Below are positions 8,794 through 17,048 of a DNA stretch of 64,000 bases, piece by piece. Source of the DNA: DATAAP01 sp041690495 (GTDB lineage: Bacteria; Pseudomonadota; Alphaproteobacteria; CACIAM-22H2); NCBI GenBank assembly GCA_041690495.1, contig JAWLHE010000001.1, positions 124,001-188,000 on the forward strand. The letters are read 5' to 3'. The notes under the pieces were generated by a model. It ran no database searches. It was not told where the DNA came from and saw only the letters and a program-made list of their open reading frames with translations. Each line of letters opens with the position of its first letter. Within the stretch, counting starts at the first letter, position 1. The position numbers and the translations under genes are program-made.

Positions 8794-10005
8794 TCAGGGC
8801 CGAGCTTGGCCTTTGGCTGTTGCCGCCATGAGCACCGCCGCGATCCACAGCGCCGCCATCCACCAGGCCTGCCAGATGCCGTAGCCGACGGCGGCCACGA
8901 GCGTGCCGCTCGCGACGAGGGCGAGCGCCGATGCCCGTGCCCAGCGGCTTGCCGCGTCGGTGCCCGAATCGAGCCGCATCGCGCCGCCGGTCGCGACCAG
9001 CAGGAGCGCCGTGCCGAGTGCCGCGCCGACGACTCCGAGCTCGAGCCACCATTGCAGGAACGCGTTGTGAGGGTGCAGCGGCAGGCGGCTGTGGCCCGAC
9101 GGCGACGGCTTTTTGCCGCCGGGCAGGTCGCGCGCGGCGTTGAGACCCCAGCCGAGCAGCGGCCGCTCGGCGATCGCCTCGGCGGCGAACCGCCAGATCT
9201 CCAGCCGGTGATAGATCGATACCGAGACATCGCGCCGTTCGGCCAGCGCAACGACCGCCGGCGTGCGCGGCAGCAACGGCGCCGCGGCTGCGCCGACGGC
9301 GATGGCGGCCGCCAGGGCGATCGCTGCCGGCCGCGAGCGCCAGGCCGCGATGAGCCATGCGATCAGGCCGACCGCGAGCCCGAGAATCGCGGCCATGCTC
9401 GCGAACTGCGCGACGATCAGGATCGTCGCCGCGACAAGTGCGGCGGCGGCCAGGCGGCCGAAGCGCAGGCGAACCGCATAAGCGGCGGGCCAGACGAGAA
9501 TCGCCAGGCTCGCGGCACCCCGATTGAAGATGAAGATGTGGAACGGCCGGCGTGTGTAGACCAGCTCGCCGAGCGATTTCTCGAAAACCAATCCGGTCGC
9601 CAGTTCGACCGAAAGCAGACCGAGCGCGATCACCACGCCGAGCGCGAGTGCCAGGCCGACCGGCAGGCGCGCATCGTCGCCGACGTCGCGCGCCAGACCG
9701 AGCAGGACCAGCCCTGCGACTCCAAGCGCCGCGATCTGTCCCCAGACCGACCAGACAAGGGCCGGATGGACCGCCCACGCGGTGCTGACGGCGCTCCAGG
9801 CCAGGAACGCGGCGAACAGAATGACCGGCATTCGCGGCGGCCAGCGCAATGCGCCCTCGCGCCACGCGCCCGCCGCTGCAAGCAGCGCCGCGAGCGGAAG
9901 AACGATCGCGAGGGCGCGCGGCACGGCGACGGCCAGCGGCGGCGTCAGGAATGCCAGGAGCAGGAGAACCCGGGCCGGGTGCAGCGGGCCGACAATTTCT
10001 CGCAT
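8794..10005 (-). CDS. O-antigen ligase (WaaL/Wzy_C family membrane protein)
   Basis: A 403-residue, very hydrophobic protein with about ten predicted membrane helices, starting MREIVGPLHPARVLLLL. A larger open frame running back to 11145 is a shadow of the neighbouring aminotransferase. The large periplasmic loop contains RLPLHPHNAFLQWWLELGVVG, the His-x-His-Asn signature of the O-antigen ligase/polymerase superfamily. In the context of an ABC-dependent (Wzm/Wzt) export system in this window, a ligase that transfers the finished glycan from undecaprenyl diphosphate to lipid A-core is more likely than a Wzy polymerase. Upstream is the aminotransferase (59-base gap). Confidence 0.85.
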   Translation of the reverse strand: MREIVGPLHPARVLLLLAFLTPPLAVAVPRALAIVLPLAALLAAAGAWREGALRWPPRMPVILFAAFLAWSAVSTAWAVHPALVWSVWGQIAALGVAGLVLLGLARDVGDDARLPVGLALALGVVIALGLLSVELATGLVFEKSLGELVYTRRPFHIFIFNRGAASLAILVWPAAYAVRLRFGRLAAAALVAATILIVAQFASMAAILGLAVGLIAWLIAAWRSRPAAIALAAAIAVGAAAAPLLPRTPAVVALAERRDVSVSIYHRLEIWRFAAEAIAERPLLGWGLNAARDLPGGKKPSPSGHSRLPLHPHNAFLQWWLELGVVGAALGTALLLVATGGAMRLDSGTDAASRWARASALALVASGTLVAAVGYGIWQAWWMAALWIAAVLMAATAKGQARP

Positions 10006-10064
10006 TCGCTCGATGGGGTCGTTATCGCCGCGCGCGGTGGGAGCAGGGAGAAGTGCGGGCGAGA

Positions 10065-11531
10065 CTACGCCGTTCCGGCCTTGCGTGCCAGAAGACGTGT
10101 GGCGAGACTGCGTTCGATCACGCCGCATATGTAGTCGATCATGGCGTCGCCGAGAGTGACGGCGGAGGGCAGGCTCAGCCCGTTCGCAGAAAGCCGCGTC
10201 GCGTGCGGAAACTCCTGGCCGCGCGCATAGGCGCGATACGGCGGCATCTCGTGAAGCGGATAGAACAGCGGCCGCGTTTCTATTCCCGCGGCGGCAAGCC
10301 GCGCGAGGAAGGCGTCGCGCGTCAGCCCGAAACGGCGCATGTCGGCGATGAAGGAGAACGCCCAATAGCTGTTCACGCATTGCGGCAGCCGGGCGGGCAG
10401 CTGGATGCCGTCGATGCTCGCCAGGCGCTTGCGGTAGGCTTCGGCGATCTGCAGCTTGCGCGCGAGGAACTCGTCGAACTTCTCGAGCTGCGCGCAACCC
10501 AGGGCCGCCTGCATGTTCGTCAGGCGGTAGTTGAAGCCGACCTCGTTGTGCCAGTAGCGCCGGGCCGGATCCATGCCGTGGTCGCGCAGCATCCGCGCGC
10601 GGTCCGCGGCGGCATCGTCGCGCAGAACGATCATGCCGCCTTCGCCGGTCGTGATCAGCTTGTTCGAAAAGAAGCTGAACGTGCCGGCATGTCCGATCGC
10701 GCCGCACGGGCGGCCCTTGTACGAGGCGCCGGCCGCTTCGGCGGCGTCCTCGATCACGGTCAGGCCGTGCCGCTCGGCCAGCGCCATCAGCGCATCCATC
10801 TCGGCCGGCTGGCCGTAGAGATGCACCGGGATCATGGCGCGGGTGCGCGGCGTGATCGCCGCGGCGACCGCTGTCGGGTCCATGTTCCAGGTCGACGGGT
10901 CGACATCGACGATGACGGGCGTCGCGCCGGCATAGAGGACGGCATTGATGGTGGCCGCGAAGGTCAAATCGGGCACGATCACTTCGTCGCCCGGTCCGAC
11001 GCCGAATGCGGCCAGCGCCAGGTGCAGCGCCACCGTGCCGTTCGAAACCGCCAGCGCGTGCGGCACGCCGAGCCGCGCAGCGAACTCGGACTCGAAGCGG
11101 CGCACGAACGGACCCTGCGAGGAGATCCAGTTCGTGGTGATGCACTCGCTCACATACTTGAGTTCGTTGCCGGTGAGGACCGGTTCTGCGACCGGAATGC
11201 GGCGCGGATGCGCCGGCGAGGCGAGGGCCACGGGCCGGCGCTGCGCATCGACCAGCGGAATGGTATAGCCGGCGCCGTTCATCCGCCGCGCGATCTCGCC
11301 GGGTTCGGTGCCGACCGGCAGGGCGTCCGTCGCCGCCATCGCCGAGGCGACCGATGCGGAAAGCCCGCCGCCCTTGCCGAGGCTGGCGCCGATCCGCGCG
11401 CTGTCGATGACGCCTTTGAGCCGGCCTTCCGCATCGGTGGCAAAGGCGAGGCCCAGGCCGTTGCGATCGATGAGACGCAGGGCAGCTTCCAGCGAATCGC
11501 TTTCGCGAATCAGATAGTCGTCGATGGACAC
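10065..11531 (-). CDS. CBS-domain / DegT-DnrJ-EryC1 aminotransferase fusion
   Basis: A 488-residue protein. Residues 1 to about 108 look like a CBS pair (SDSLEAALRLIDRNGLGLAF, then a second repeat ending YTIPLVDAQRRPVALAS). The remainder is a PLP-dependent sugar aminotransferase similar to GDP-perosamine or UDP-4-keto sugar aminotransferases: NWISSQGPFVRRFESEF, SNGTVALHLAL, VPDLTFAATINAV, EDAAEAAGASYKG, and the Schiff-base Lys in FFSNKLITTGEGG at about residue 291. It probably transfers an amino group from glutamate to the 4-keto sugar made by the neighbouring FlaA1-like enzyme. The CBS module is unusual on this family and suggests allosteric control by an adenine nucleotide. The fold call is confident; the substrate is inferred. 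Confidence 0.88.
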   Translation of the reverse strand: MSIDDYLIRESDSLEAALRLIDRNGLGLAFATDAEGRLKGVIDSARIGASLGKGGGLSASVASAMAATDALPVGTEPGEIARRMNGAGYTIPLVDAQRRPVALASPAHPRRIPVAEPVLTGNELKYVSECITTNWISSQGPFVRRFESEFAARLGVPHALAVSNGTVALHLALAAFGVGPGDEVIVPDLTFAATINAVLYAGATPVIVDVDPSTWNMDPTAVAAAITPRTRAMIPVHLYGQPAEMDALMALAERHGLTVIEDAAEAAGASYKGRPCGAIGHAGTFSFFSNKLITTGEGGMIVLRDDAAADRARMLRDHGMDPARRYWHNEVGFNYRLTNMQAALGCAQLEKFDEFLARKLQIAEAYRKRLASIDGIQLPARLPQCVNSYWAFSFIADMRRFGLTRDAFLARLAAAGIETRPLFYPLHEMPPYRAYARGQEFPHATRLSANGLSLPSAVTLGDAMIDYICGVIERSLATRLLARKAGTA

Positions 11532-11627
11532 GATGTCTGTATCCGAACTCGCCCCGGCGCAGCCGGGATTATCGCGGGCCCTGCCGCGCGGCCCTGTGTT
11601 GATGACAAAACGGGCAAGCGGCCTGTT

Positions 11628-12527
11628 CTAATCCGCGCCCCCGGTCGCGTCCAGTTCGGCCGAGCGGCGCCGGCTCAAGGCCATCGCCAGACCATCCTCG
11701 AAGGCCCGCGGCCGAACCCCGAGCCGGGAAACCATGTCGTTGATTTCGAAAGACTTGTTCTCGGTCGCCCGGGTCAGCTCGTCGGCGCTGAACGGAGCGT
11801 TCAGGCCGATTCTGCGCGGGATCGACAGGGCGGCCGCGAGCAGGCCCAGCGGCACCGGCACGACGATCACCGTGCGTCCAAGCGCCGCGGCGCAGGCCTC
11901 GACCATGTGCCGGTAGGTGATGGGGCGCGGGCCGGCGACCGCGATCGGCGGACCGTCGGCGTCGCCGCGCTCGACCGCTGCGACCATTGCGTCGACCATG
12001 TCGTCGACGAAGACCGGCTGCACGGTGTGACGTCCGCCGCCCGGCAGCGGCACCGGGACCGGCAGCCAGGGCGGAAAGCGCGACAGAAAGGACAGGATGC
12101 GGTTGACGTTCCGCTCCTCGGGCGCGCCGTAGATCATCGACGGATGGAGCATCACGCCGGCGCGGCCCGAAGCGAGAAACTGCGCCTCGGCGGCCCGCAC
12201 CGCATCGGCCGCCGGATCGGGAAGCCGCGAGAACTTGCGCAGGCTGCCGGTGAGGATGACACGGCGGCAGCTCGCGGGCAGGGCGGCGAGGACGGCGGCG
12301 GCATGGCGCGCATGGGCGAGGCTGGCGACGCACTCTGCGCCGTCGAGGGCCGCGCGCAATCCGGTGGCATCCTCGATGTCGGTGCGGGCCTTCCTGGCGC
12401 GCGGGTCGATCGCGGCCATTCGGGCGGAATCCCGTGCGATGCCGGTGACGTCATGGCCACGGTCGCACAGCGCCGTGACCACGTAGCGGCCGGTCTTCGA
12501 CGTCGCTCCGATGACCGCGACTTTCAC
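11628..12527 (-). CDS. NAD(P)-binding SDR, NmrA/atypical epimerase-like
   Basis: A 299-residue Rossmann protein opening MKVAVIGATSKTGRYVVTAL, with the atypical GATSKTG nucleotide loop rather than the GGxGxxG of extended epimerases. There is no obvious YxxxK pair; MIYGAPEERNVNR occupies the equivalent region. This suggests an NmrA-like or atypical SDR that may act as a sugar-nucleotide reductase, or not catalytically. The start ATG overlaps the stop of the upstream glycosyltransferase by four bases (ATGA), so the two are translationally coupled. A sugar-modifying role is inferred from the operon. Confidence 0.75.
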   Translation of the reverse strand: MKVAVIGATSKTGRYVVTALCDRGHDVTGIARDSARMAAIDPRARKARTDIEDATGLRAALDGAECVASLAHARHAAAVLAALPASCRRVILTGSLRKFSRLPDPAADAVRAAEAQFLASGRAGVMLHPSMIYGAPEERNVNRILSFLSRFPPWLPVPVPLPGGGRHTVQPVFVDDMVDAMVAAVERGDADGPPIAVAGPRPITYRHMVEACAAALGRTVIVVPVPLGLLAAALSIPRRIGLNAPFSADELTRATENKSFEINDMVSRLGVRPRAFEDGLAMALSRRRSAELDATGGAD

Positions 12528-13678
12528 GGCGAAAGGCCGAGAATCTCAAGCTGGCGCGCAACGATCTTGCGCTCGTCATAGAGCGCGCGGGCGCGCGCCA
12601 GCCCGGCATCGCCGAACCGGCGCCGCAGCCCGGCATCGCCGGACAGGCGCTGCAGTGCCCGCGACAGCGCCGGCACGTCGCCCAGCGGCACCAGCAGGCC
12701 GGTTTCGCCGTCCACCACTTCCTCGCGCGAACCGCGAATGTCGGTCGCGACGACGGGCAGTCCGGACAGCATCGCCTCGACGATCGAGCGCGGCATGCCC
12801 TCACGGTGCGAGGGGAGCGTGAAGATGTCCGCGGCGCGCAGCAGCGCCGGCACGTCGCCGCGATAGCCGAGGAACCGGACGCGACGGCTCAGCACCGGGT
12901 CGCGCTGCGCATTGTCGATCAGCGCATCGATCGTCCGGGCATGGTCGCTCTTCAGCCGCTCGCCGATCACCCAGAGCTGCGCGTCGACGTCGCGCATCGC
13001 TTCGAACAGCTCGGGATAGCCTTTCTCGGCGACGAGCCGGCCGATCATCGCGATCACGGGTGTGGCGTCGCCGGCGCCGAGCTCGTGCCGCAGCGCACGG
13101 CGCGCGGGATCGTCCGGCGCGGCGGGAAAGAAGCGGCCCGGGTCGGAGCCGTTGCCGATCGCCTCTATGACGCCGCCGCGGCCCAACCGCATGCGTCGCG
13201 CCGTCTCGGCATCCTCCCGCGACTGGGTCAGCAGAACGTGGGTGAAACGGCCGCCGGCAAATTCGAGCCCCGTGAACAGCGCGCGCTTCCATGCCGGCAT
13301 CCGGTCGTGGAAATAGAATCCGTGCGCCGTGTAGACGATACGCGGCGCATGCACCGCCGCCGCGGCGAAGCGGCCGATCAGGGCGGCGACGGGCGTGTGG
13401 ACATGGATCATGTCGAACCGCTCCCTGCGGAAGAACGGGACGAGCGCGCGGAAGGTGGACCAGTGATCGAGCGGATTGTAGCCGCGCACGATATTGATCG
13501 TCTCCACCCGGAAACCCTCGTCGCGGACCCGCGCAACCAGCGGACCGTCCGTGCAGACGCCGACGACCTCGTGGCCCGCGTCGCGCATCGCGCGCATCAG
13601 CGGCAGCAGGAAATGAAACAGCGTGAAATCGACCGCGCAGAGCTGGCAGATCTTCAGGGCAGGCTTCGCGCGCGACAT
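12524..13678 (-). CDS. Glycosyltransferase family 4
   Basis: A 384-residue GT-B glycosyltransferase beginning MSRAKPALKICQLCAVDFTL. The acceptor-side N-terminal domain has the HVHTPVAALIGRFAA and YTAHGFYFHDRMPAWKR segments common in initiating or early O-antigen GT4 enzymes. The C-terminal donor domain has VIAMIGRLVAEKGYPELFEAM and the ExxxxxxxE-type PSHREGMPRSIVEAMLSGLP motif. It transfers a sugar from a nucleotide donor to a lipid-linked acceptor on the cytoplasmic membrane face. It lies four bases downstream of the amidotransferase gene and overlaps the SDR gene by four. The sugar specificity is unknown. Confidence 0.92.
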   Translation of the reverse strand: MSRAKPALKICQLCAVDFTLFHFLLPLMRAMRDAGHEVVGVCTDGPLVARVRDEGFRVETINIVRGYNPLDHWSTFRALVPFFRRERFDMIHVHTPVAALIGRFAAAAVHAPRIVYTAHGFYFHDRMPAWKRALFTGLEFAGGRFTHVLLTQSREDAETARRMRLGRGGVIEAIGNGSDPGRFFPAAPDDPARRALRHELGAGDATPVIAMIGRLVAEKGYPELFEAMRDVDAQLWVIGERLKSDHARTIDALIDNAQRDPVLSRRVRFLGYRGDVPALLRAADIFTLPSHREGMPRSIVEAMLSGLPVVATDIRGSREEVVDGETGLLVPLGDVPALSRALQRLSGDAGLRRRFGDAGLARARALYDERKIVARQLEILGLSP

Positions 13679-13682
13679 CCGG

Positions 13683-15617
13683 TCAGGTCCAGCGCTTCCG
13701 CCATGCCTGGAACATCAGGATCACCCACAGCGGGCCGTGCCAGTTGCGCCGGCCGCTGAGATGATCCTGCCACATCGCGGCGATCGGCTCCGGCCGCAGC
13801 AGCCCGTCGGCGGCCAGCGCCCGGGGCGACAGCAGCTCGTCGGCCCAGCCACGCAGCGGACCGCGCAGCCAGGTGTCGATCGGCACGCCGAAACCCATCT
13901 TGGGCCGGTCGACGAGCGATGACGGGACGTAGCGGTCGAGAACCTGGCGCAGCGCCCACTTGCCCTGGCCGTTCCGCACCTTCAGACCCTGCGGCAAGGT
14001 CCATGCGTACTCGACCACGCGGTGATCGAGCAGCGGCACGCGGCCCTCAAGGCTGACCGCCATGGTCGCGCGATCGACCTTGGTCAGGATGTCGTCGGGC
14101 AGATAGGTGACGGTATCGAGAAACTGCATCCGCGCCGCGAACGAGGGGAGGTCCCTTGCCACGCCGGCATCCGTCAGGATGCTGGCCGGCTCGCGGCCGC
14201 CGGCCGCGATCGTCTCCGGCTCCCAGTAGCTGACCAGGCGGCGGTAAATCGCGTCCGGTCCGCTGCCGCCGAGCATGCCGGCGAGCTTGTGGAGCTTGTC
14301 GCCCGCCTGCGGCGGCCGCACGCGCGACGGCAGGACCGCGAAAAGCCGGTCCCAGGTCGCCGGCGCAAGCGTGCGCAACGCCCCCGCGCCGGCATGGCGC
14401 ATGGCTTCGGGAATGCGGCCGATGCGCCGCCAGATCGCCTCCGCCCAGAAATAACGGTTGTACCCCGTGAACAGCTCGTCTCCGCCGTCGCCCGACAGCG
14501 CCACCGTGACATGGCGCCGCGTCATCTCCGCGACGAGGAAGGTCGGGATCTGCGACGAATCCGCGAAGGGCTCGTCGTACCACTCCGGCAATCTTGGGAT
14601 CACGTCGAAGGCGTGACCTGGCTCCACATAGAGCTCGGTATGGTCGGTGCCGAGATGCTTTGCGACCGCCTTGGCATGTCCGGCTTCGTCATAGTTCTGC
14701 TCGCGGAAGCCGATCGAGAAGGTGCGGACCGGACGGTTGCTCTGGGCCTGCATGAGCGCCACGACCGTCGACGAGTCGATGCCGCCCGACAAAAATGCGC
14801 CGAGCGGCACGTCCGCGATCATGCGCCGCTTCACCGCGTCGCGCAGCAGCGCATCGAGACGGTCGACCGCCTCGCGCTCGTCGGGTGCGTCGCTCCATTG
14901 GCCCATACCTTCCATCGCGACGCGCCGCATGTCCCAGAACGCTTCCAGCATCGGCGCCTTGTCCGGCGCCAGGGTCAGAATGTGGCCGGGCGGCAGCTTG
15001 CGGATCTCGCGATAGATGCTGTGCGGCTGCGGGATGTAGGCGAACCGCAGATAGGCCGCGAGCGCGTCGCGATCGAGCGTCCGGGTGGCGCCGGGGCATG
15101 CCCGGAACGCCTTCAGCTCCGAGCCGAACGCGAAGAGACGGTCGTTGGCGAGGTAATAAAGCGGCTTGATGCCGAGGCGGTCGCGAACGAGCGAGATGGT
15201 GCGGGTCTGCCTGTCCCAGATCGCGAACACGAACATGCCGATAAGCCGCCTGACGGTGGCTGCGAGGCCCCAACGCGCGGCACCCTCGAGAATCACCTCG
15301 GTATCGGACGCGCCGCGAAAGCGGACTCCGTCCTTCTCCAGCTCGGCGCGCAGCTCGAGAAAATTGTAGACCTCGCCGTTGTACGAAATGACGTAGCGCT
15401 CGTTGGCCGAGCTCATCGGCTGCGCCCCGCCGGGTGTCAGATCGATGATCGCCAGCCGGCGGTGGCCCAGCGCGACTCCGCCCGCCGCGTCGGCCCAGAC
15501 GCCGCCGGCATCGGGTCCCCGGTGCAGCATGGAATCCGCCATGGCGCGGCCGATCTCCTGCAGCGACTCCAGGGAGGTCGCGCCGCGCCGGTCGATCATG
15601 CCCGCGATGCCGCACAT
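13683..15617 (-). CDS. Asparagine-synthase-like glutamine amidotransferase (copy 1)
   Basis: A 644-residue AsnB-type protein. The N-terminal Ntn glutaminase starts MCGIAGMIDRRG with nucleophile Cys2, and contains LAHRRLAI-like (LGHRRLAIIDL) and SYNGEVYNFLELR. The C-terminal ATP-pyrophosphatase domain has the P-loop SGGIDSSTVVAL. In polysaccharide loci these enzymes (for example WbpS relatives) usually amidate a uronic acid rather than make asparagine. It is the first gene of the minus-strand operon and its start faces the divergent regulatory region. Three more paralogues lie in the large plus-strand operon. Confidence 0.92.
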   Translation of the reverse strand: MCGIAGMIDRRGATSLESLQEIGRAMADSMLHRGPDAGGVWADAAGGVALGHRRLAIIDLTPGGAQPMSSANERYVISYNGEVYNFLELRAELEKDGVRFRGASDTEVILEGAARWGLAATVRRLIGMFVFAIWDRQTRTISLVRDRLGIKPLYYLANDRLFAFGSELKAFRACPGATRTLDRDALAAYLRFAYIPQPHSIYREIRKLPPGHILTLAPDKAPMLEAFWDMRRVAMEGMGQWSDAPDEREAVDRLDALLRDAVKRRMIADVPLGAFLSGGIDSSTVVALMQAQSNRPVRTFSIGFREQNYDEAGHAKAVAKHLGTDHTELYVEPGHAFDVIPRLPEWYDEPFADSSQIPTFLVAEMTRRHVTVALSGDGGDELFTGYNRYFWAEAIWRRIGRIPEAMRHAGAGALRTLAPATWDRLFAVLPSRVRPPQAGDKLHKLAGMLGGSGPDAIYRRLVSYWEPETIAAGGREPASILTDAGVARDLPSFAARMQFLDTVTYLPDDILTKVDRATMAVSLEGRVPLLDHRVVEYAWTLPQGLKVRNGQGKWALRQVLDRYVPSSLVDRPKMGFGVPIDTWLRGPLRGWADELLSPRALAADGLLRPEPIAAMWQDHLSGRRNWHGPLWVILMFQAWRKRWT

Positions 15618-15666
15618 GCGCGTCCTTGTACCCCTTCCCCCGGTCGCCCGTCACCTTGTTCATTGC

Positions 15667-15697
15667 GTGAACGCCCTTGACGTTCACCGTCTGAACG
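15667..15697. promoter_or_regulatory. Putative operator in the divergent promoter region
   Basis: GTGAACG at 15667-15673 and CGTTCAC at 15681-15687 form a perfect 7-bp inverted repeat with a 7-base spacer. A third half-site, TGAACG, lies at 15692-15697. The centre-to-centre distance of 14 bases and the position between the divergent amidotransferase and winged-helix regulator genes fit an autoregulatory operator. The binding protein is inferred to be the adjacent regulator. Confidence 0.55.
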
Positions 15698-15705
15698 CGG
15701 TATGA

Positions 15706-16437
15706 GTGCCATCCGACGCGCACCGATTCGCCCCATTACGGCGAGATTTTCCTTTGGAAAACAAAGATCTGCCGCATTCCGCGAAGGCAGACGACCCGGT
15801 CATCGTGGTGCGTCTTCTCTCGGCCATAGAGCGCGACAGCGCCCTGACCCAGCGCCGGCTGTCGCAGGAACTTGGAATTGCACTTGGTCTGGCCAATGCC
15901 TATTTGCGGCGGTGCGTCCGCAAGGGTCTGGTCAAGATCAGCCAGGTCCCCATGCGCCGCTACGCCTATTACCTCACGCCGAAAGGCTTCGCGGAGAAGG
16001 GCCGGCTGACGGCCGAGTACCTCTCCGTCTCGCTGGATTTCTTCCGCCGCGCCCGCCGCGAGTGCACGGCGCTGCTCGCGCATGCGCAGAAGCACCGCTG
16101 GCAGCGCATCGCGCTGATCGGCGCCGGTGACCTGGCCGAGGTGGCCGTGCTCAGCGCCGGCGAAGTCGGTGTCGAGATCATCGCGATCGTCGATACCGAA
16201 CGGGCCGGCCAGCTCTGCGCCGGGCGGCCGATCGTCGCGGATCTGGCGGCGATCGCCGGCCGGATCGACGCCGTGCTCGTGACCGCCGTGGTCGAGCCGC
16301 AGCGCCAGCTCGACGCGACGGCCGCGCAAATGGCAGCACTCGGCTTTGCCGACGAGCGCCTGCTGGCGCTCGACCTCCTTCATCTTCGCGCGCGTGCGGC
16401 AATGCCGATCAGCGCCGCGCAGGCGGAGCTGATATGA
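15706..16437 (+). CDS. EPS-associated winged-helix (MarR-like) transcriptional regulator with Rossmann-like C-terminal domain
   Basis: A 243-residue protein with GTG start. Residues about 30-110 form a winged helix: RLLSAIERDSALTQRRLSQEL followed by ALGLANAYLRRCVRKGLVKI and YYLTPKGFAEK, the pattern of the MarR-like regulators repeatedly found at exopolysaccharide loci. From about residue 120 there is a second domain starting WQRIALIGAGDLAEVAVLSA, a nucleotide-binding-like GAGDLAE loop and VDTERAG, which looks like a small-molecule sensor. It is the first gene of the large operon and overlaps the NusG-like gene by four bases. It probably binds the nearby half-sites and controls both directions. 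An internal TTG at 15754 is an alternative start. Confidence 0.85.
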   Translation: MPSDAHRFAPLRRDFPLENKDLPHSAKADDPVIVVRLLSAIERDSALTQRRLSQELGIALGLANAYLRRCVRKGLVKISQVPMRRYAYYLTPKGFAEKGRLTAEYLSVSLDFFRRARRECTALLAHAQKHRWQRIALIGAGDLAEVAVLSAGEVGVEIIAIVDTERAGQLCAGRPIVADLAAIAGRIDAVLVTAVVEPQRQLDATAAQMAALGFADERLLALDLLHLRARAAMPISAAQAELI

Positions 16438-16934
16438 GCGATTGGTTCGTCGTCTATACCCATCCCCATGCCGAGGCGAAAGCCCTGGCGAATCTGCGTC
16501 AGCAGGGCTATGAGGGCTACCTGCCGTGGTGCCGTCGCTGGCGCCGGCATGCGCGTCGGCGCGAGATCGTCAGGCGGCCGCTGTTCCCGCGTTACCTGTT
16601 CGTGTCGTTCGACGCGATGTCGACGCGCTGGCGGCCGATTCTTTCGACCATCGGCGTGGCCGGATTGGTGCGCGAGGGCGATCGGCCCCTTGCGGTGCCG
16701 CCCGGCGTGATCGAGGACATTCGCATCGGCGAGCAATCGGGCCGGTTCGACGATCTCTCGCCGGTCGCGAAGCTCGCCGCGGGCGCTCTGGTGCGCATCA
16801 AGGACGGGCCGTTCGGCGATCTGATCGGAAAGCTGCAGTCGCTGGCGGACGGCGAGCGCGTCAACGTGCTGCTGCAGTTGCTGGGGCGCGAGGTGGTCGC
16901 GCGCATCCCGGCGGAGAAGCTCGAGCCGGCCTGA
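16434..16934 (+). CDS. NusG/RfaH-like specialised transcription antitermination factor
   Basis: A 166-residue paralogue of NusG. The NGN domain opens MSDWFVVYTHPHAEAKAL and contains the hallmark RRPLFPRYLFVSFD; a KOW domain follows (LAAGALVRIKDGPFGDLIGK). Specialised paralogues such as RfaH bind RNA polymerase at an operon-leader pause site and suppress termination over very long operons. The gene is the second of a 37-gene run and is followed within 60 bases by a hairpin plus an ops-like element, exactly where such a factor would load. It is the wrong place and context for the housekeeping nusG, which normally sits next to secE and rplK. Confidence 0.93.
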   Translation: MSDWFVVYTHPHAEAKALANLRQQGYEGYLPWCRRWRRHARRREIVRRPLFPRYLFVSFDAMSTRWRPILSTIGVAGLVREGDRPLAVPPGVIEDIRIGEQSGRFDDLSPVAKLAAGALVRIKDGPFGDLIGKLQSLADGERVNVLLQLLGREVVARIPAEKLEPA

Positions 16935-16990
16935 ACCGTCGGCCGCGACCGCCGCCTTCCTCGCGGAAGCGGCATATCTGGAATGTCGAT

Positions 16991-17018
16991 GCAGTCTGGG
17001 TGTTTTCACCCGGACTGC
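16991..17018 (+). promoter_or_regulatory. Leader hairpin immediately upstream of the ops-like element
   Basis: GCAGTCTGGGTG at 16991-17002 pairs with CACCCGGACTGC at 17007-17018 over 12 base pairs (one G-T wobble) around a TTTT loop. There is no downstream T-run, so it is not an intrinsic terminator. It directly abuts the ops-like sequence, the same order (stem-loop then ops) seen in the enterobacterial JUMPstart leader. It is inferred to act in transcription pausing or recruitment. Confidence 0.75.
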
Positions 17019-17027
17019 GGTAGCGTG
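17017..17027 (+). promoter_or_regulatory. ops-like antiterminator recruitment element
   Basis: GCGGTAGCGTG is identical to the core of the E. coli ops element (GGCGGTAGCGTG), lacking only its first G. It lies on the non-template strand 83 bases after the NusG/RfaH-like stop codon and 22 bases before the first biosynthetic gene, the place expected for loading the factor on RNA polymerase. By eye I found no other full match in the window. Confidence 0.75.
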
Positions 17028-17048
17028 CCCGAAGACTGGGAGTGGAGC

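Noticed and set aside
8167..10134. 655-residue plus-strand open frame
   Set aside because: It is antisense to the FlaA1-like and O-antigen ligase genes, is rich in Arg, Gln and Asp low-complexity sequence, and has no family motif. It is a GC-rich shadow.
9849..12581. 910-residue plus-strand open frame
   Set aside because: It lies antisense to three well-supported genes (ligase, aminotransferase, SDR) and has composition typical of shadow frames in GC-rich DNA.
16983..17048. ATG at 16983 as the start of the WlbA-WlbB fusion
   Set aside because: The 22 extra codons encode sequence foreign to the family and coincide with the hairpin and ops-like element, which is better read as an untranslated leader; not fully excluded.
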